Shown here piece after piece: positions 7,987 to 16,902 of a stretch of 64,000 nucleotides of DNA. This DNA is from Paenibacillus sp. PastM-3 (GTDB lineage: Bacteria > Bacillota > Bacilli > Paenibacillales > Paenibacillaceae). Numbering within the stretch: the first letter of the stretch is position 1; every line of letters starts with the position of its first letter. Where the stretch lies: NCBI RefSeq assembly GCF_029893965.1, contig NZ_JARXXP010000013.1, forward strand, positions 62,001 to 126,000. The letters are read 5' to 3'. The notes beneath the pieces were generated by a model. The model ran no database searches, was not told the origin of the DNA, and was given only the letters and a program-made list of their open reading frames with translations. The position numbers and the translations under genes were made by a program.

Positions 7987-8640
7987 ATGAAATTTTTCTT
8001 GGATACCGGTAATATTGAAGAAATCAAACGGATTACCCGGCTCGGATTAGTGGATGGCGTAACGACAAATCCGTCGCTGATCGCCAAAGAAGGCAGATTG
8101 TTCAAAGATGTAATCAAAGAAATCGTTGAGATTGTACCCGGTCCTGTAAGCGCCGAGGTTATCGGCCTTACTACTGACGAAATGCTGAGCGAAGCGCTTG
8201 AAATTGCAGAATGGGCACCGAACGTAGTTATCAAGCTCCCGATGACTGAAGACGGCCTGGCTGCCTGCTACGAGCTGACCAAACGCGGCATCAAGACCAA
8301 CGTTACCCTTATTTTCTCCGCCGCACAAGGCCTGATGGCCGCTAAGGCCGGCGCTACTTATATCAGCCCGTTTGTCGGCCGCCTGGATGATATCGGGGTG
8401 GACGGAATGAAGCTGATCAAGGACCTGAAGACAATCCTGACCAATTACGGGCTGTCCTCCGAGATTATTGCAGCGAGCATCCGCAATATCGCCCATGTGG
8501 AAGAAGCGGCGATTGCCGGCGCGCATATCGCGACCATTCCCGGCTCCCTGCTCCCATCCCTGTGGAAGCATCCACTAACGGATAGCGGGATTGACCGATT
8601 CCTGAAGGACTGGGAATCCGTACCAAAGGAAGCAAAATAA
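7987..8640 (+). CDS. tal: Transaldolase (small TalC/Fsa-type subfamily)
   Basis: A 217-residue TIM-barrel aldolase of the non-oxidative pentose-phosphate pathway. The Schiff-base lysine is K83 in NVVIKLPMT, and [12 protein letters not shown] near residue 23-34 and [10 protein letters not shown] near 126 are conserved. E57 (SAEVIG) and F129 (SPFVGR) match transaldolases, whereas fructose-6-phosphate aldolases have Gln and Tyr there; this favours transaldolase activity. The ATG at 7987 follows AAGGAGG; an upstream in-frame ATG at 7921 lies before the ribosome site. It has its own promoter and terminator. With rpiA and rpe in this window it serves the same pathway. Confidence 0.92.
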   Translation: MKFFLDTGNIEEIKRITRLGLVDGVTTNPSLIAKEGRLFKDVIKEIVEIVPGPVSAEVIGLTTDEMLSEALEIAEWAPNVVIKLPMTEDGLAACYELTKRGIKTNVTLIFSAAQGLMAAKAGATYISPFVGRLDDIGVDGMKLIKDLKTILTNYGLSSEIIAASIRNIAHVEEAAIAGAHIATIPGSLLPSLWKHPLTDSGIDRFLKDWESVPKEAK

Positions 8641-8660
8641 CAGATTCATTTAACAACTGA

Positions 8661-8690
8661 AGCACCTCCCTGCGCGGGGGGTGCTTTTTT
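8661..8690 (+). terminator. Terminator of tal
   Basis: AGCACCTCCC pairs with GGGGGGTGCT around a short loop, followed by TTTTTT. It lies 21 bases after the tal stop. Confidence 0.85.
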
Positions 8691-8703
8691 GCCGCTATAT
8701 TAG

Positions 8704-8732
8704 TTGACAGTATTGATTGTCATAATTATAAT
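8704..8732 (+). promoter_or_regulatory. Consensus sigma-A promoter of the MarR-MFS operon
   Basis: TTGACA, a 17-base spacer and TATAAT: a perfect consensus promoter. The unit would be very active unless repressed, which fits the palindrome laid over the -10 box. Confidence 0.85.
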
Positions 8733-8747
8733 TGTCATAACAATTAT
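8728..8747. promoter_or_regulatory. MarR-type operator over the -10 box
   Basis: A perfect palindrome ATAATTGT-N4-ACAATTAT overlaps the -10 hexamer. A partial second copy of the half-site (ATTGTCATAA) begins at 8717 inside the promoter spacer. Binding here by the downstream MarR protein would exclude RNA polymerase. Confidence 0.65.
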
Positions 8748-8766
8748 TTATGAAAGGACGATCTTT

Positions 8767-9207
8767 ATGTCCGGTTCCCCCCAACAATTTCTGGGCTTTC
8801 TGCTTGGCTCTACCTACCGGAGAATATCCACCGCCTTCGCCCGAGCGCTGAAGCCTTATGACATTACTCCTGAACAATGGTCTGTGCTGCTGATGATTGT
8901 CGACCGCAGCGGAATTAACCAGAAGGAGGTTGCAGTCGCAGCCGCCAAAGATCAGCCTACAACCGCAAGAATTGTTGAATTGCTGCTCAAGAAGGGCTTC
9001 ATCACGAAATCGCTGAACCAGAGTGACCGCCGGGCTTTCCTGCTCTACCCGACTGCCGAGGGCAAGCAGCTGATCGAGAACACCGTCGCCCTCGAACGGC
9101 AAGTTATCAGCACAGCTGTAACAGGCCTTACAGATGTGGAGCTTGAACAGCTCCGAAGTATGCTGGAGCATATCTATCACAACACAGAGAATACACAACA
9201 AGAATAG
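8767..9207 (+). CDS. MarR-family transcriptional regulator
   Basis: A 146-residue winged-helix regulator. The recognition region (NQKEVAVAAAKDQPTTARIV) and the wing with SDRRAFLLYPT, including the DRR motif, are typical of MarR. The ATG at 8767 follows GAAAGGA; a frame-open extension upstream runs through the promoter and is not coding. The gene has a consensus promoter with a 20-bp palindrome and is followed after 12 bases by an MFS exporter, so it probably represses both. Confidence 0.9.
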   Translation: MSGSPQQFLGFLLGSTYRRISTAFARALKPYDITPEQWSVLLMIVDRSGINQKEVAVAAAKDQPTTARIVELLLKKGFITKSLNQSDRRAFLLYPTAEGKQLIENTVALERQVISTAVTGLTDVELEQLRSMLEHIYHNTENTQQE

Positions 9208-9219
9208 GAGCAGAACATA

Positions 9220-10425
9220 TTGAATCATTCATCAGAACGCTTATGGACCAAATCGTTTGTCACTCTTACCATCTGTAACCTGCTGCTGTTTATCGGCCTG
9301 CAGATGACCTTGTCAACTTTGCCTGTCTATGCCAAAGACAGCTTATCCGCTACATCTGTGCAGATCAGTCTGGTTACCAGTCTTTTTGCACTCAGTGCTA
9401 TTGCTTCCCGGCTCTTCGCCGGCAAAGCAATGGAAAAAGGCGGCCGCAATCTGCTTATCTTCCTTGGCGTGGCAATCTGCTTAACCGCTGTAGCCGGCTA
9501 TTACTGGTCAGGGACTATTATGGTCCTGCTGCTGATGCGCATGCTGTTCGGCATCGGCTTCGGCATGGCCAGCACTGCATTCCCGACAATGGCCTCCGAT
9601 GTCATTCCGATCCGCCGGATGGGTGAAGGCCTGGGCTACTTCGGGCTTTCGACCAGCCTGGCCATGTCCGCCGGTCCGCTGATCGGACTCAGCCTGCTGC
9701 AGGGCCCAGGCTTCAGCTCTCTGCTGCTGTGCACAGGGCTCGCGCTTGCTTTGATTTTGCCGCTGGGCTACCGCCTGACCCGAAGCCTGCCGGCTCATCA
9801 CAAAGAGCCTGCGCCGGCTGCAATACCCGGGCCTAAGGGCAATGTGTTCCGTAAGCTGCTGATCCCCGGCCTGCTGAATCTGCTGCTGTCGGTTTCCTAT
9901 GGCGGACTGCTTGGTTTCCTTGCCCTGTACGGACAAGAGGCGCATTTGGACCACATTGCATACTTTTTCCTGTTTAACGCCGTGGCTATCGTCATTATCC
10001 GGCCTGTTTCCGGTAAAATCTATGACCGCTTCGGCCCCGCAGCCCTGCTGATTCCCGGCAGCCTGTTTATTATAGGAGGACTGCTGCTGCTCTCCTTCGC
10101 TTCCTCAACTGCTGCACTGTTTCCGGCAGCACTCTGTTACGGCATCGGTTTCGGTTCCATGCAGCCGGCGCTGCAGACCTGGATGATCCAGTCCGTCGAT
10201 CCCCTTCAGCGCGGGACGGCCAACGGAATGTTCCTGAACTCCCTGGATTTCGGAGTTGCTGTCGGCACCATGATTCTTGGCTCAGTCGCTTTGTATAATT
10301 CCTATGCCGTGATGTACCGTTATTCAGCGCTGGCTCCCTTACTGCTGCTGGTCATTTACAGCATAGTTCTCATCACAAAGCGGCGCAGCCGTTCAGCTTC
10401 CAGCAGCGTACAGGTTAGCCGGTAA
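9220..10425 (+). CDS. MFS transporter, drug-efflux type
   Basis: A 401-residue protein with about twelve hydrophobic helices split into two halves by a charged loop near residue 190-205. The RMLFGIGFGMASTAFPTMAS segment and the SLAMSAGPLIG stretch in helix 5 resemble the antiporter motif of drug exporters (YfkF/YwoG-like). The start is TTG at 9220, preceded by TAGGAG at nine bases. It is co-transcribed with the upstream MarR gene, so an inducible efflux role is likely; the substrate is unknown. The stop is only eight bases from the stop of the convergent MFS gene. Confidence 0.88.
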   Translation: MNHSSERLWTKSFVTLTICNLLLFIGLQMTLSTLPVYAKDSLSATSVQISLVTSLFALSAIASRLFAGKAMEKGGRNLLIFLGVAICLTAVAGYYWSGTIMVLLLMRMLFGIGFGMASTAFPTMASDVIPIRRMGEGLGYFGLSTSLAMSAGPLIGLSLLQGPGFSSLLLCTGLALALILPLGYRLTRSLPAHHKEPAPAAIPGPKGNVFRKLLIPGLLNLLLSVSYGGLLGFLALYGQEAHLDHIAYFFLFNAVAIVIIRPVSGKIYDRFGPAALLIPGSLFIIGGLLLLSFASSTAALFPAALCYGIGFGSMQPALQTWMIQSVDPLQRGTANGMFLNSLDFGVAVGTMILGSVALYNSYAVMYRYSALAPLLLLVIYSIVLITKRRSRSASSSVQVSR

Positions 10426-10433
10426 TTTGGCGG

Positions 10434-11696
10434 TTACCGGGCCCGCTGGCGGATTACGCGCGGAAGCTGGATCTGCTTTTCACCTCTCTGACCGCTTCCG
10501 GAGCTCTTGCCGGGAGTAACAGCCAGCAGCGTAAGCAGACCTCCTATCGCGCTGACTCCAGCCATCGTACCGAACAGCAGCCATTGCCCCCTTGGCATCA
10601 GCAGCGAGATAACCGGCGGCCCCAGGGCTACACCGATGAACCGCATGCTGCTGTACAAGGAGGTGATTGTTCCGCGGTTTTGCTGGTCAATGCCTTCGGT
10701 AATCAGGGCATCCAGACAAGGCAGTGCAATACCGATACCCACCCCCCCCACACTAAGCAGCCCTACCAGCCAGTAAAGCCCTGAACCAAACCCCGTAATA
10801 ATCATGCCCGCAGTTATCAGGAACATACCGCCGCAGCCGATCCACTTCATCCGCAGCTTACTTTGCCCGATGATTTTCCCGCTTCCGTAGGAGGCAAGGC
10901 ACAAGAGAGCAAGCGGAATGGCCAGCACGAGGCCTTTTATCACCCCGTGAATATTATATTTGTCCTCAAGCGTTTCCGATAAATAAAAAAGGACCCCGAA
11001 TGTTACAAACATACATATACCGCCTATGGCAAAAATAGCATACAGCCACCGGCCGTGCTCCCGCAGGATAGCAACAATGCCTGACATAAAATCTTTAAGA
11101 CTCTGCTGATCAGCTTCCCGTTCCGGCTCCTTAACCAAAAACAGAACAAGCAAAAAAGAAATGATGCATAAAACCGGAATGGAGATAAACGGAGCGTACC
11201 ACAGCAGCAGTCCCAGATAAGCACCGAGAATCGGACTGAGCACCTTGCCGAAGGTATTGGACGTTTCAATCAGACCGAGACTTTTGCTTACCACTTTTTC
11301 GTCCTTGAACATATCCCCTACAAAGGGCAGGACAATGGGAAAAGCACCTGCCGCACCGATCCCCTGCAGCACACGCCCCCCCAATATGATCCAGTATGCT
11401 GTTATTCCTTTGGTAAACAGGGCCGCAGCGATACATACAGCTCCGCCCGCAGCAGCAATAATCAGGCTTGGCATAATGATTTTTTTGCGCCCGAACCGGT
11501 CCGAGAGATAGCCGGCAACCGGAATCATCAGAATAGCCATTAAGCCATACAGCGTAATCAGCAGGCTGACCTGAAAGGAACTGATATGAAGCTCGCGCGA
11601 AATTTGCGGCAATACCGGAAGGAGCATGGAGTTGCCGAGGGTCATAATAAGTGGAATGGAGGCTAACGCCATAAGATCCCATTTCTTATCCTTCAT
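10434..11696 (-). CDS. MFS transporter (drug/siderophore exporter type)
   Basis: A 420-residue exporter with twelve predicted helices. The loop 2-3 motif A is intact (AGYLSDRFGRKKI), and GRVLQGIGAAGAFPIVLPFVG matches the motif region of the 12-helix DHA1 multidrug exporters; YmfD-like bacillibactin exporters are related. Start 11696 is chosen because AAAGGTGGT lies nine bases upstream and the first helix follows directly; upstream in-frame codons are non-conserved. The last 25 residues are basic and polar. It is a monocistronic unit bounded upstream by the helD terminator. Confidence 0.85.
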   Translation of the reverse strand: MKDKKWDLMALASIPLIMTLGNSMLLPVLPQISRELHISSFQVSLLITLYGLMAILMIPVAGYLSDRFGRKKIIMPSLIIAAAGGAVCIAAALFTKGITAYWIILGGRVLQGIGAAGAFPIVLPFVGDMFKDEKVVSKSLGLIETSNTFGKVLSPILGAYLGLLLWYAPFISIPVLCIISFLLVLFLVKEPEREADQQSLKDFMSGIVAILREHGRWLYAIFAIGGICMFVTFGVLFYLSETLEDKYNIHGVIKGLVLAIPLALLCLASYGSGKIIGQSKLRMKWIGCGGMFLITAGMIITGFGSGLYWLVGLLSVGGVGIGIALPCLDALITEGIDQQNRGTITSLYSSMRFIGVALGPPVISLLMPRGQWLLFGTMAGVSAIGGLLTLLAVTPGKSSGSGQRGEKQIQLPRVIRQRAR

Positions 11697-11812
11697 AGAG
11701 TGACCACCTTTACTGTCATTGACAATCCCCGTTAGTGTGCTTGGTTCAGTCCGACTGTATGCATACAAAATAACCCCGCAAAGTGAGGCCCCCAAAAACA
11801 TATGATTTCCAC

Positions 11813-11862
11813 AAAAAATGGCGCAGGACGATCCCTAATAGGGCAATCCTGCGCCATTTTTC
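11813..11862. terminator. Terminator after helD
   Basis: ATGGCGCAGGA (11818-11828) pairs with TCCTGCGCCAT (11847-11857), flanked by A-tract and T-tract. It can act in both directions; the clear user is helD on the minus strand, whose stop is 32 bases upstream. Confidence 0.85.
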
Positions 11863-11888
11863 CATTGTTCAGTTAGAGCTTTCAGCCA

Positions 11889-14243
11889 TTACAGCAATCC
11901 GGCTTCCGCCGATCCTGCTGCTGCCGGATCGGGCAAAAATGAGCTGGGCCGGCCAAGGCTGTATATATGCAACAGATGCATAGCCCGGGTACAGGCGGTA
12001 TAGAACAGCTTGCGTTCATTTTCCCTGCCGTACTTTTCCTGTGAGCCATCATAAATAATAACAGCATCAAACTCTACGCCTTTGGCCAGGTAGGCGGGAA
12101 GCACCAGCGTTCCCTTCTGGAAATTCGGGGTTTCCTTGGTTACCAGTCTGACCGGAAGGCTGTTTTGCAGCTTGGCATGCACTCCGGCGCTCTCTTCTGC
12201 CGTTTTGCAGATTACAGCAACATAATGATAGCCTGCGGCATGCAGCTTCAGCACATCCTGTTCCACTGCAGCCAGCAGTTCGGGTTCACTGTTCACAACG
12301 GTAAGAGACGGAGCCTCGCCCCGCCGGTTGAAGGGAACAATCCGTTCTCCGCCGGGAATCATGGCCCTGGTAAATTCCACTATCTCAAAGGTGGAACGGT
12401 AACTTCTGGTCAGGGAGATCACCTCAGTGTTCTCCTTGCCGTAAATGCTGACCAGGCCAGACAAATCGCCAAGCACTTCACCCTGTGCATAGATGGCCTG
12501 GTTGAGGTCCCCCAGCACCGTCATTTTGGCCCGCGGGAAGAGCCGGCGCATAAATTCCAGCTGGAACGGGGAGTAATCCTGTACCTCATCAACAATAACG
12601 TGGCGGATAAGTGTATTTGTCCGGAACCCCTGGCTCAGCTCCTTCAGATACAGGAAGGGAGTCGCATCTTCATAGGACAGCTCGCCAGCGTCAAGCTTAT
12701 CCAGTGTAAGCCTGCAGATTTCATCCCAATGCTCCGGCAGCCCTGCCCCGGAATTCATGCTGTCCATCAGCCTGCGGTCCGTAAAGAGCCTGCTATACAG
12801 CCCTTTGACATCGACGAACCGGCCGCGCTTGGTCCAGCCGCGCAGCGGCTTCAGCTTCTGGCTGACGATATAGCGGGCCAGCATGCTTTTCTCGGTGTCA
12901 AAATCATCAAAGCTCTCGTTGTGCCCGCCGCCCTTGCGCCGTGTCATATGGTACGCACGCTGATAGTCGCTCGTATCCAGCAGCTCCATCTGCTCCTCTA
13001 CCCACGGGGCATTGCGCTCTTCTACGCTAAAAGCGGCAATTTGCTTGAGCAGCCAGCCGGTCATCAGATCGATCCGGTTCGCAAGCTTGATAGTGGGGGC
13101 GTAAGTATAGAACTGCCGCTGCATCTCTTCCTTGCTGACGATAGCTTTTCCCTGAAACATCAGCGGTTTGAACAGCATGCCCTCATGCTCAAGCAGATTG
13201 ACATATCTCCGGATGGCATCAAGAAAAGCTACAGACGATTTATAGCCGATTCCGGCGCGGCGGATTTCTGCTGACGGATGATCCGGCGCGGCCAGCAGAC
13301 TCTCGGTCTGGCTGAACACATCCTCAAGCTGAAATTCCTGGCCGAGCCTGTGCTCCAGATACATCTGGAAGGTGGTCTGCTGCATGTTTTCTTCACCGAG
13401 CTCGGGAAGTACTGTAGAAACGTAGCTGTTGAACAGCGGATTTGGCGAGAACAGCAGCATCTGGTCTGCCTGCAGGACTGCGCGGTATTTATAGAGCAGA
13501 TAGGCTACGCGCTGGAGCGCCGCGGAGGTTTTACCGCTGCCCGCCGCTCCCTGCACGACCAGCATCCGGCTCCGGTCATTACGGATAACCGCATTCTGCT
13601 CCTTCTGGATGGTAGCTACAATGCTTTTCATCCGGTCATCCGCACTGTGGCTCAGTACCTGCTGCAGCAGTTCATCACCGATGGTCATGCCGGTGTCAAA
13701 CATGACCTCGATCAGGCCGCTGTCGATCACGAACTGGCGTTTGAGCTCCATGGTTCCGCTGATCAGGCCTCCGGGCGTCTCATAGGCCGCGGGTCCGGGA
13801 GCCCCATCGTAATAAAGGCTGGAAATAGGTGCACGCCAGTCGTAAATCAGAAAGGTGCCGTCGTCCTCCATTAATGAGCCGATTCCAAGGTAAATGCGCT
13901 CCGCCTCAGCTCCAGGCTGTTCTGAGAAATCAATTCTGCCGAAGTATGGTGAATTTACCAGTTTTCTATATTTTTTGAGCGCCTTGCTCGACTGCAGATG
14001 GTGACGCTCCCGTTCATTCAGGATTTGCGCCTGCTGCCGCAGGCTGGTCGAGGTCTCCCCAAGATCATCCGGGCTGCTGAAGTTTACTGTAACCTCTTCC
14101 CAGAAATCTTTGCGCATATCAACAACATCGGTACGGTGCAGGCCCAGCTCTTCTGAGAGACGACGGATATGGGCAGCTAGCAGCCGGGTAATTCCTGTCA
14201 CCCGTTCCTGTTCTTGTTTCCATTCTTGATCATGTTTCTCCAC
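11889..14243 (-). CDS. helD: HelD-type RNA-polymerase-recycling UvrD-like ATPase
   Basis: A 784-residue superfamily-1 helicase-like protein, close to the length of B. subtilis HelD. It has a coiled-coil N-terminal arm (about 1-95), the family-typical FLIYDWRAPISSLYYD near residue 131-146, Walker A GAAGSGKT at 232-239, Walker B VDEVQDYSPFQ at about 551-561, and a C-terminal SF1 domain ending with FYTACTRAMHLLHIY. HelD enters the secondary and main channels of RNA polymerase and removes it from DNA in an ATP-dependent way; in other species it also gives rifamycin tolerance. The start is GTG with AAAGGGG upstream. A FUSC transporter lies directly upstream. Confidence 0.9.
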   Translation of the reverse strand: MEKHDQEWKQEQERVTGITRLLAAHIRRLSEELGLHRTDVVDMRKDFWEEVTVNFSSPDDLGETSTSLRQQAQILNERERHHLQSSKALKKYRKLVNSPYFGRIDFSEQPGAEAERIYLGIGSLMEDDGTFLIYDWRAPISSLYYDGAPGPAAYETPGGLISGTMELKRQFVIDSGLIEVMFDTGMTIGDELLQQVLSHSADDRMKSIVATIQKEQNAVIRNDRSRMLVVQGAAGSGKTSAALQRVAYLLYKYRAVLQADQMLLFSPNPLFNSYVSTVLPELGEENMQQTTFQMYLEHRLGQEFQLEDVFSQTESLLAAPDHPSAEIRRAGIGYKSSVAFLDAIRRYVNLLEHEGMLFKPLMFQGKAIVSKEEMQRQFYTYAPTIKLANRIDLMTGWLLKQIAAFSVEERNAPWVEEQMELLDTSDYQRAYHMTRRKGGGHNESFDDFDTEKSMLARYIVSQKLKPLRGWTKRGRFVDVKGLYSRLFTDRRLMDSMNSGAGLPEHWDEICRLTLDKLDAGELSYEDATPFLYLKELSQGFRTNTLIRHVIVDEVQDYSPFQLEFMRRLFPRAKMTVLGDLNQAIYAQGEVLGDLSGLVSIYGKENTEVISLTRSYRSTFEIVEFTRAMIPGGERIVPFNRRGEAPSLTVVNSEPELLAAVEQDVLKLHAAGYHYVAVICKTAEESAGVHAKLQNSLPVRLVTKETPNFQKGTLVLPAYLAKGVEFDAVIIYDGSQEKYGRENERKLFYTACTRAMHLLHIYSLGRPSSFLPDPAAAGSAEAGLL

Positions 14244-14288
14244 TGTATTTCATCCCCTTTGAAAGGTTGCCGTTCAAGTCTGCTCCGG

Positions 14289-15320
14289 TTATTCCTTCTC
14301 ATCACTGTTCACCCGGTTGATCTGATCCGCCAGCCTGTCAAGCCGGTCAAGCTGGTAACCATAATCATAGATCGCCGCCGCTACCACTGACAAGCGCAGC
14401 TGTCCCGATTTCTCGGGATTATAGCCCTGGATGGCCGCCTCCAGGAACCTGTCATTGTCTTCGGCAAGCAGCTCCGAATCATTGGAGCCCGGCTTCAGCT
14501 TGTCTTCGAACTTGAGCAGAATGTACTCATGATATTTAATCAGCTGCTCCAGGTGCCGGTCAAACAGCTCATCGGTCCGCTCGGTCCGCTCGGCCTGGAA
14601 ATAATGGCGGTCAATCGCCTCCAGCACCTCAAAGCCTTTTTGCAGGGTGTGCAGCAGGTTTTTATATACGACCATTTGCCGGGTCTGGCTGTATTTTGCC
14701 CTGCGCAGCTGTTTCTGTTCCTCCTCGAAGAGGGCATACTTATCGGCCAGCGACTTGATCGAGCCTTCCAGCGCATTTTTTTCATCCCGGAACACGCTTT
14801 CCTTCATCTCATGCGAGACTGCGGTCCGCAGCAGCAATGACAGGCTGGTAAATACATTCTCAATCTGCTGGATGTATTGCTTGCGCGGCTTGGGCGGGAA
14901 TACGCTGATATTTATAAGAAATGCAGAGACAATCCCGGTCAGTGTAAGCAAAAAGCGGGTCAGCGCGAACTCCCACTGCCCGGACGCCTCCATCACGGAA
15001 ATTACAGTAACCAGAGTCAGGCCGATGGTATCGGCACGGTTCATTTTCATACTGATCATAATAACCAGAATACATACAAGTCCTACTGCAATCGGTTCGT
15101 TAGACAGGAGCATCCCGCCCAGCAGCGCAATCACCGCTCCCATGGTGCTCGTCTGGATCTGGTCCAGGAAATACCGCCACGAGCGGTAAATGGACGGCTG
15201 CATGGCAAATATTGCTGCAATGGCTGCGCCGACAGGAGAAGAAAACTGCAGAAGTACAGATAAATAAAGGGCAAGCGTTACTGCCATTCCTGTTTTTAAT
15301 ATCCGGGCGCCAAAAGCCAA
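14289..15320 (-). CDS. FUSC/ArAE-family (aromatic acid exporter-like) membrane protein
   Basis: A 343-residue protein with four to six N-terminal helices (about 5-150), containing VGAAIAAIFAMQPSIYRSW, which is typical of the Bacillus YqjA/ArAE group. It is followed by a long soluble helical domain (about 160-340) with heptad character. A TTG start at 15320 is preferred: AGGAGG ends seven bases before it, whereas the ATG at 15326 abuts the ribosome site and would be unusable. Its stop is 46 bases before helD, so the two may be co-transcribed. Aromatic-acid export is only a family-level suggestion. Confidence 0.8.
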   Translation of the reverse strand: MAFGARILKTGMAVTLALYLSVLLQFSSPVGAAIAAIFAMQPSIYRSWRYFLDQIQTSTMGAVIALLGGMLLSNEPIAVGLVCILVIMISMKMNRADTIGLTLVTVISVMEASGQWEFALTRFLLTLTGIVSAFLINISVFPPKPRKQYIQQIENVFTSLSLLLRTAVSHEMKESVFRDEKNALEGSIKSLADKYALFEEEQKQLRRAKYSQTRQMVVYKNLLHTLQKGFEVLEAIDRHYFQAERTERTDELFDRHLEQLIKYHEYILLKFEDKLKPGSNDSELLAEDNDRFLEAAIQGYNPEKSGQLRLSVVAAAIYDYGYQLDRLDRLADQINRVNSDEKE

Positions 15321-15350
15321 ATCCATCCCTCCTAAAGTTTTGCATAGCAT

Positions 15351-15394
15351 ATGCTTCCGTTGTATTTCTTCGGCAAAACTCGCTTCGGAAGCAT
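15351..15394 (-). repeat. Inverted repeat in the leader of the FUSC gene
   Basis: ATGCTTCCG (15351-15359) and CGGAAGCAT (15386-15394) form a 9-bp stem with a 26-base loop upstream of the FUSC ribosome site. There is no T-tract, so it is not a terminator. It could be a leader structure or a copy of a dispersed intergenic repeat. Confidence 0.45.
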
Positions 15395-15587
15395 TAATCT
15401 AAAGTTTGTCCACACCTGTTATGTATATCCTGTAAGTCTTCCGTCAATCTCTATAAGGGTACATATGTAATTACCCATGAACCATGCCGGCGAATTTTTA
15501 GACAAGCTTAAGCTAAACTTCATGTTGCTTTCAGCTTCCCGGTAATACTGTGTACGGCAATACCATTCCATCCCAAGAGGTGAACGC

Positions 15588-16082
15588 ATGAGCAACAAGA
15601 TCAGAACAATTGCAGCATTTACGGCAGCCGTCATGCTCTGCCTGGCTCCGGCCGCTGCTTATGCCGAGACGGGTTCAGGCAGTACGCCAGCACCGGCAGC
15701 GGACCAGACCAGCCCCGGTAAAGAGCAGCCGTCACATCCGCATCACAGCAGGGGCCTGAAAACAGGCGGACATTTTATCCTGGGCGAAACTGCCAGGCTT
15801 CTGGAAATGGACCGCCGGGAGCTTATGGACAGCCTGAGAAACGGACAAACCCTTTACAGTCTGGCCAAGGAAAAAAAAGGCTGGAGCGAGGACCAGTACA
15901 TTCAGAAGCTCAGTGAAGCCGCCAGCCTCAAGCTGGATGAGTCCCTCAAGGAGGGGCAGCTGACCAAGGAAGAAGTCAAAAAGCTGAAAGCAGGGCTTCC
16001 GGCACTGCTGAAGCTTAGCATCTCTTCTGCCGCCAATTCGCATAAAGGTACTCCTGGAAAGCCGGCAGCACCGGTCAAATAA
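15588..16082 (+). CDS. Secreted protein of unknown function
   Basis: A 164-residue protein with a signal peptide (basic MSNKIR, hydrophobic core TIAAFTAAVMLCLAPAAAYA, likely cleavage after AYA). A disordered Pro/Ser/His linker follows, then a helical domain (about 65-145) with MDRRELMDSLRNGQTLYSLA and LDESLKEGQLTKEEVKKLK. This pattern of 'LxxGxTLxxLAxxxG' plus 'GxLTxEExxxLK' is seen in exported helical proteins of Bacillales; function is unknown. AGAGGTGAACGC precedes the ATG. Confidence 0.75.
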   Translation: MSNKIRTIAAFTAAVMLCLAPAAAYAETGSGSTPAPAADQTSPGKEQPSHPHHSRGLKTGGHFILGETARLLEMDRRELMDSLRNGQTLYSLAKEKKGWSEDQYIQKLSEAASLKLDESLKEGQLTKEEVKKLKAGLPALLKLSISSAANSHKGTPGKPAAPVK

Positions 16083-16088
16083 GCCGGG

Positions 16089-16134
16089 ATACGGACACCA
16101 TTGCCTGTACAGGCTGATGATGTCCGTATTTTTT
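16089..16134 (+). terminator. Terminator of the secreted-protein gene
   Basis: ATACGGACA...TGTCCGTAT stem with one bulged base per side, followed by TTTTTT, directly after the stop codon. Confidence 0.8.
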
Positions 16135-16147
16135 ATACATAAAGTCT

Positions 16148-16792
16148 TTATTTCCGTTTGCGGGTATTCTGGTAAGCTTCAAAGCAGGCAACCGACAGCA
16201 TCAGCCAGGCGCCGCTTGCCGCATATCCGCCGATCACATCGCTCGGATAATGGACACCCAGATAGATCCGGCTCCAGCCGATGCCAAGGGTCATAAGTAC
16301 AGTGAACAGAATCAGTATAAGCCGTTCTCTTTTCCGCCGCATATGACGCCAGAGCAGGTATGCCAAGACCCCGTATAGGGAAAAGGCAGCCATGGAATGA
16401 CCACTGGGAAAGCTGTAGCCAGCCTGTTCAATCAGACGGTGAATACTCGGACGCTCCCGGTGAAACCACAGCTTGAGCCAGGTATTCAGCAGCTGGGAGC
16501 CTAAGCCCACCCAGAGGAACAGAACGAGCTCCATCCGGTGCTTCAGCACAAAAAAGAGCAGTGCCATGGTAACAAGTGAAATCATAACCGCCAGCTTCGA
16601 TGAGCCGACCAGTGACAGGCTTTTAGCCAAAGAGGTCAATCCCGGCGACTCCGCTGATTGTACGGCATGAATGATGGAGTTGTCAAAATAAGCCGTCTTG
16701 TTCAGTGCCACAAGCAGGGAAATGACGGCAAAGCCTAATGCAAACCATAAAGAGAACCGGAATCCTCTGGACCATCTGCGGTATTGAAACAT
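16148..16792 (-). CDS. PAP2-family lipid phosphatase
   Basis: A 214-residue membrane protein with about six helices. All three PAP2 signature blocks are present: KLWFHRERP (107-115), SFPSGHS (127-133) and SRIYLGVHYPSD (174-185), with the catalytic His residues outside the membrane. Members dephosphorylate phosphatidate, phosphatidylglycerol phosphate or undecaprenyl pyrophosphate; BcrC-like recycling of the cell-wall lipid carrier is possible but not shown. It is monocistronic and divergent from the hfq-like gene. Confidence 0.9.
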   Translation of the reverse strand: MFQYRRWSRGFRFSLWFALGFAVISLLVALNKTAYFDNSIIHAVQSAESPGLTSLAKSLSLVGSSKLAVMISLVTMALLFFVLKHRMELVLFLWVGLGSQLLNTWLKLWFHRERPSIHRLIEQAGYSFPSGHSMAAFSLYGVLAYLLWRHMRRKRERLILILFTVLMTLGIGWSRIYLGVHYPSDVIGGYAASGAWLMLSVACFEAYQNTRKRK

Positions 16793-16854
16793 AACAAACC
16801 CCTTGTCTGATACGTATTCTGTGAAGACATTGCCCGAGAACCGTCTTGCCGTGA

Positions 16855-16860
16855 TATAAT
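16855..16860 (+). promoter_or_regulatory. Extended -10 promoter of the hfq-like gene
   Basis: TGATATAAT contains TATAAT with the TGn extension, 42 bases before the GTG start. The best -35 candidate (TTGCCC) is at a long 19-base spacing. Confidence 0.5.
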
Positions 16861-16902
16861 GGGACAGGAAGACAATTCATACAAAGATGGAGTGCTGCCA
16901 AA

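Noticed and set aside
12165-13274. A 369-codon plus-strand open frame inside helD
   Set aside because: It is antisense to a well-conserved gene, has no ribosome site and no recognisable domain; it arises from the codon bias of helD.
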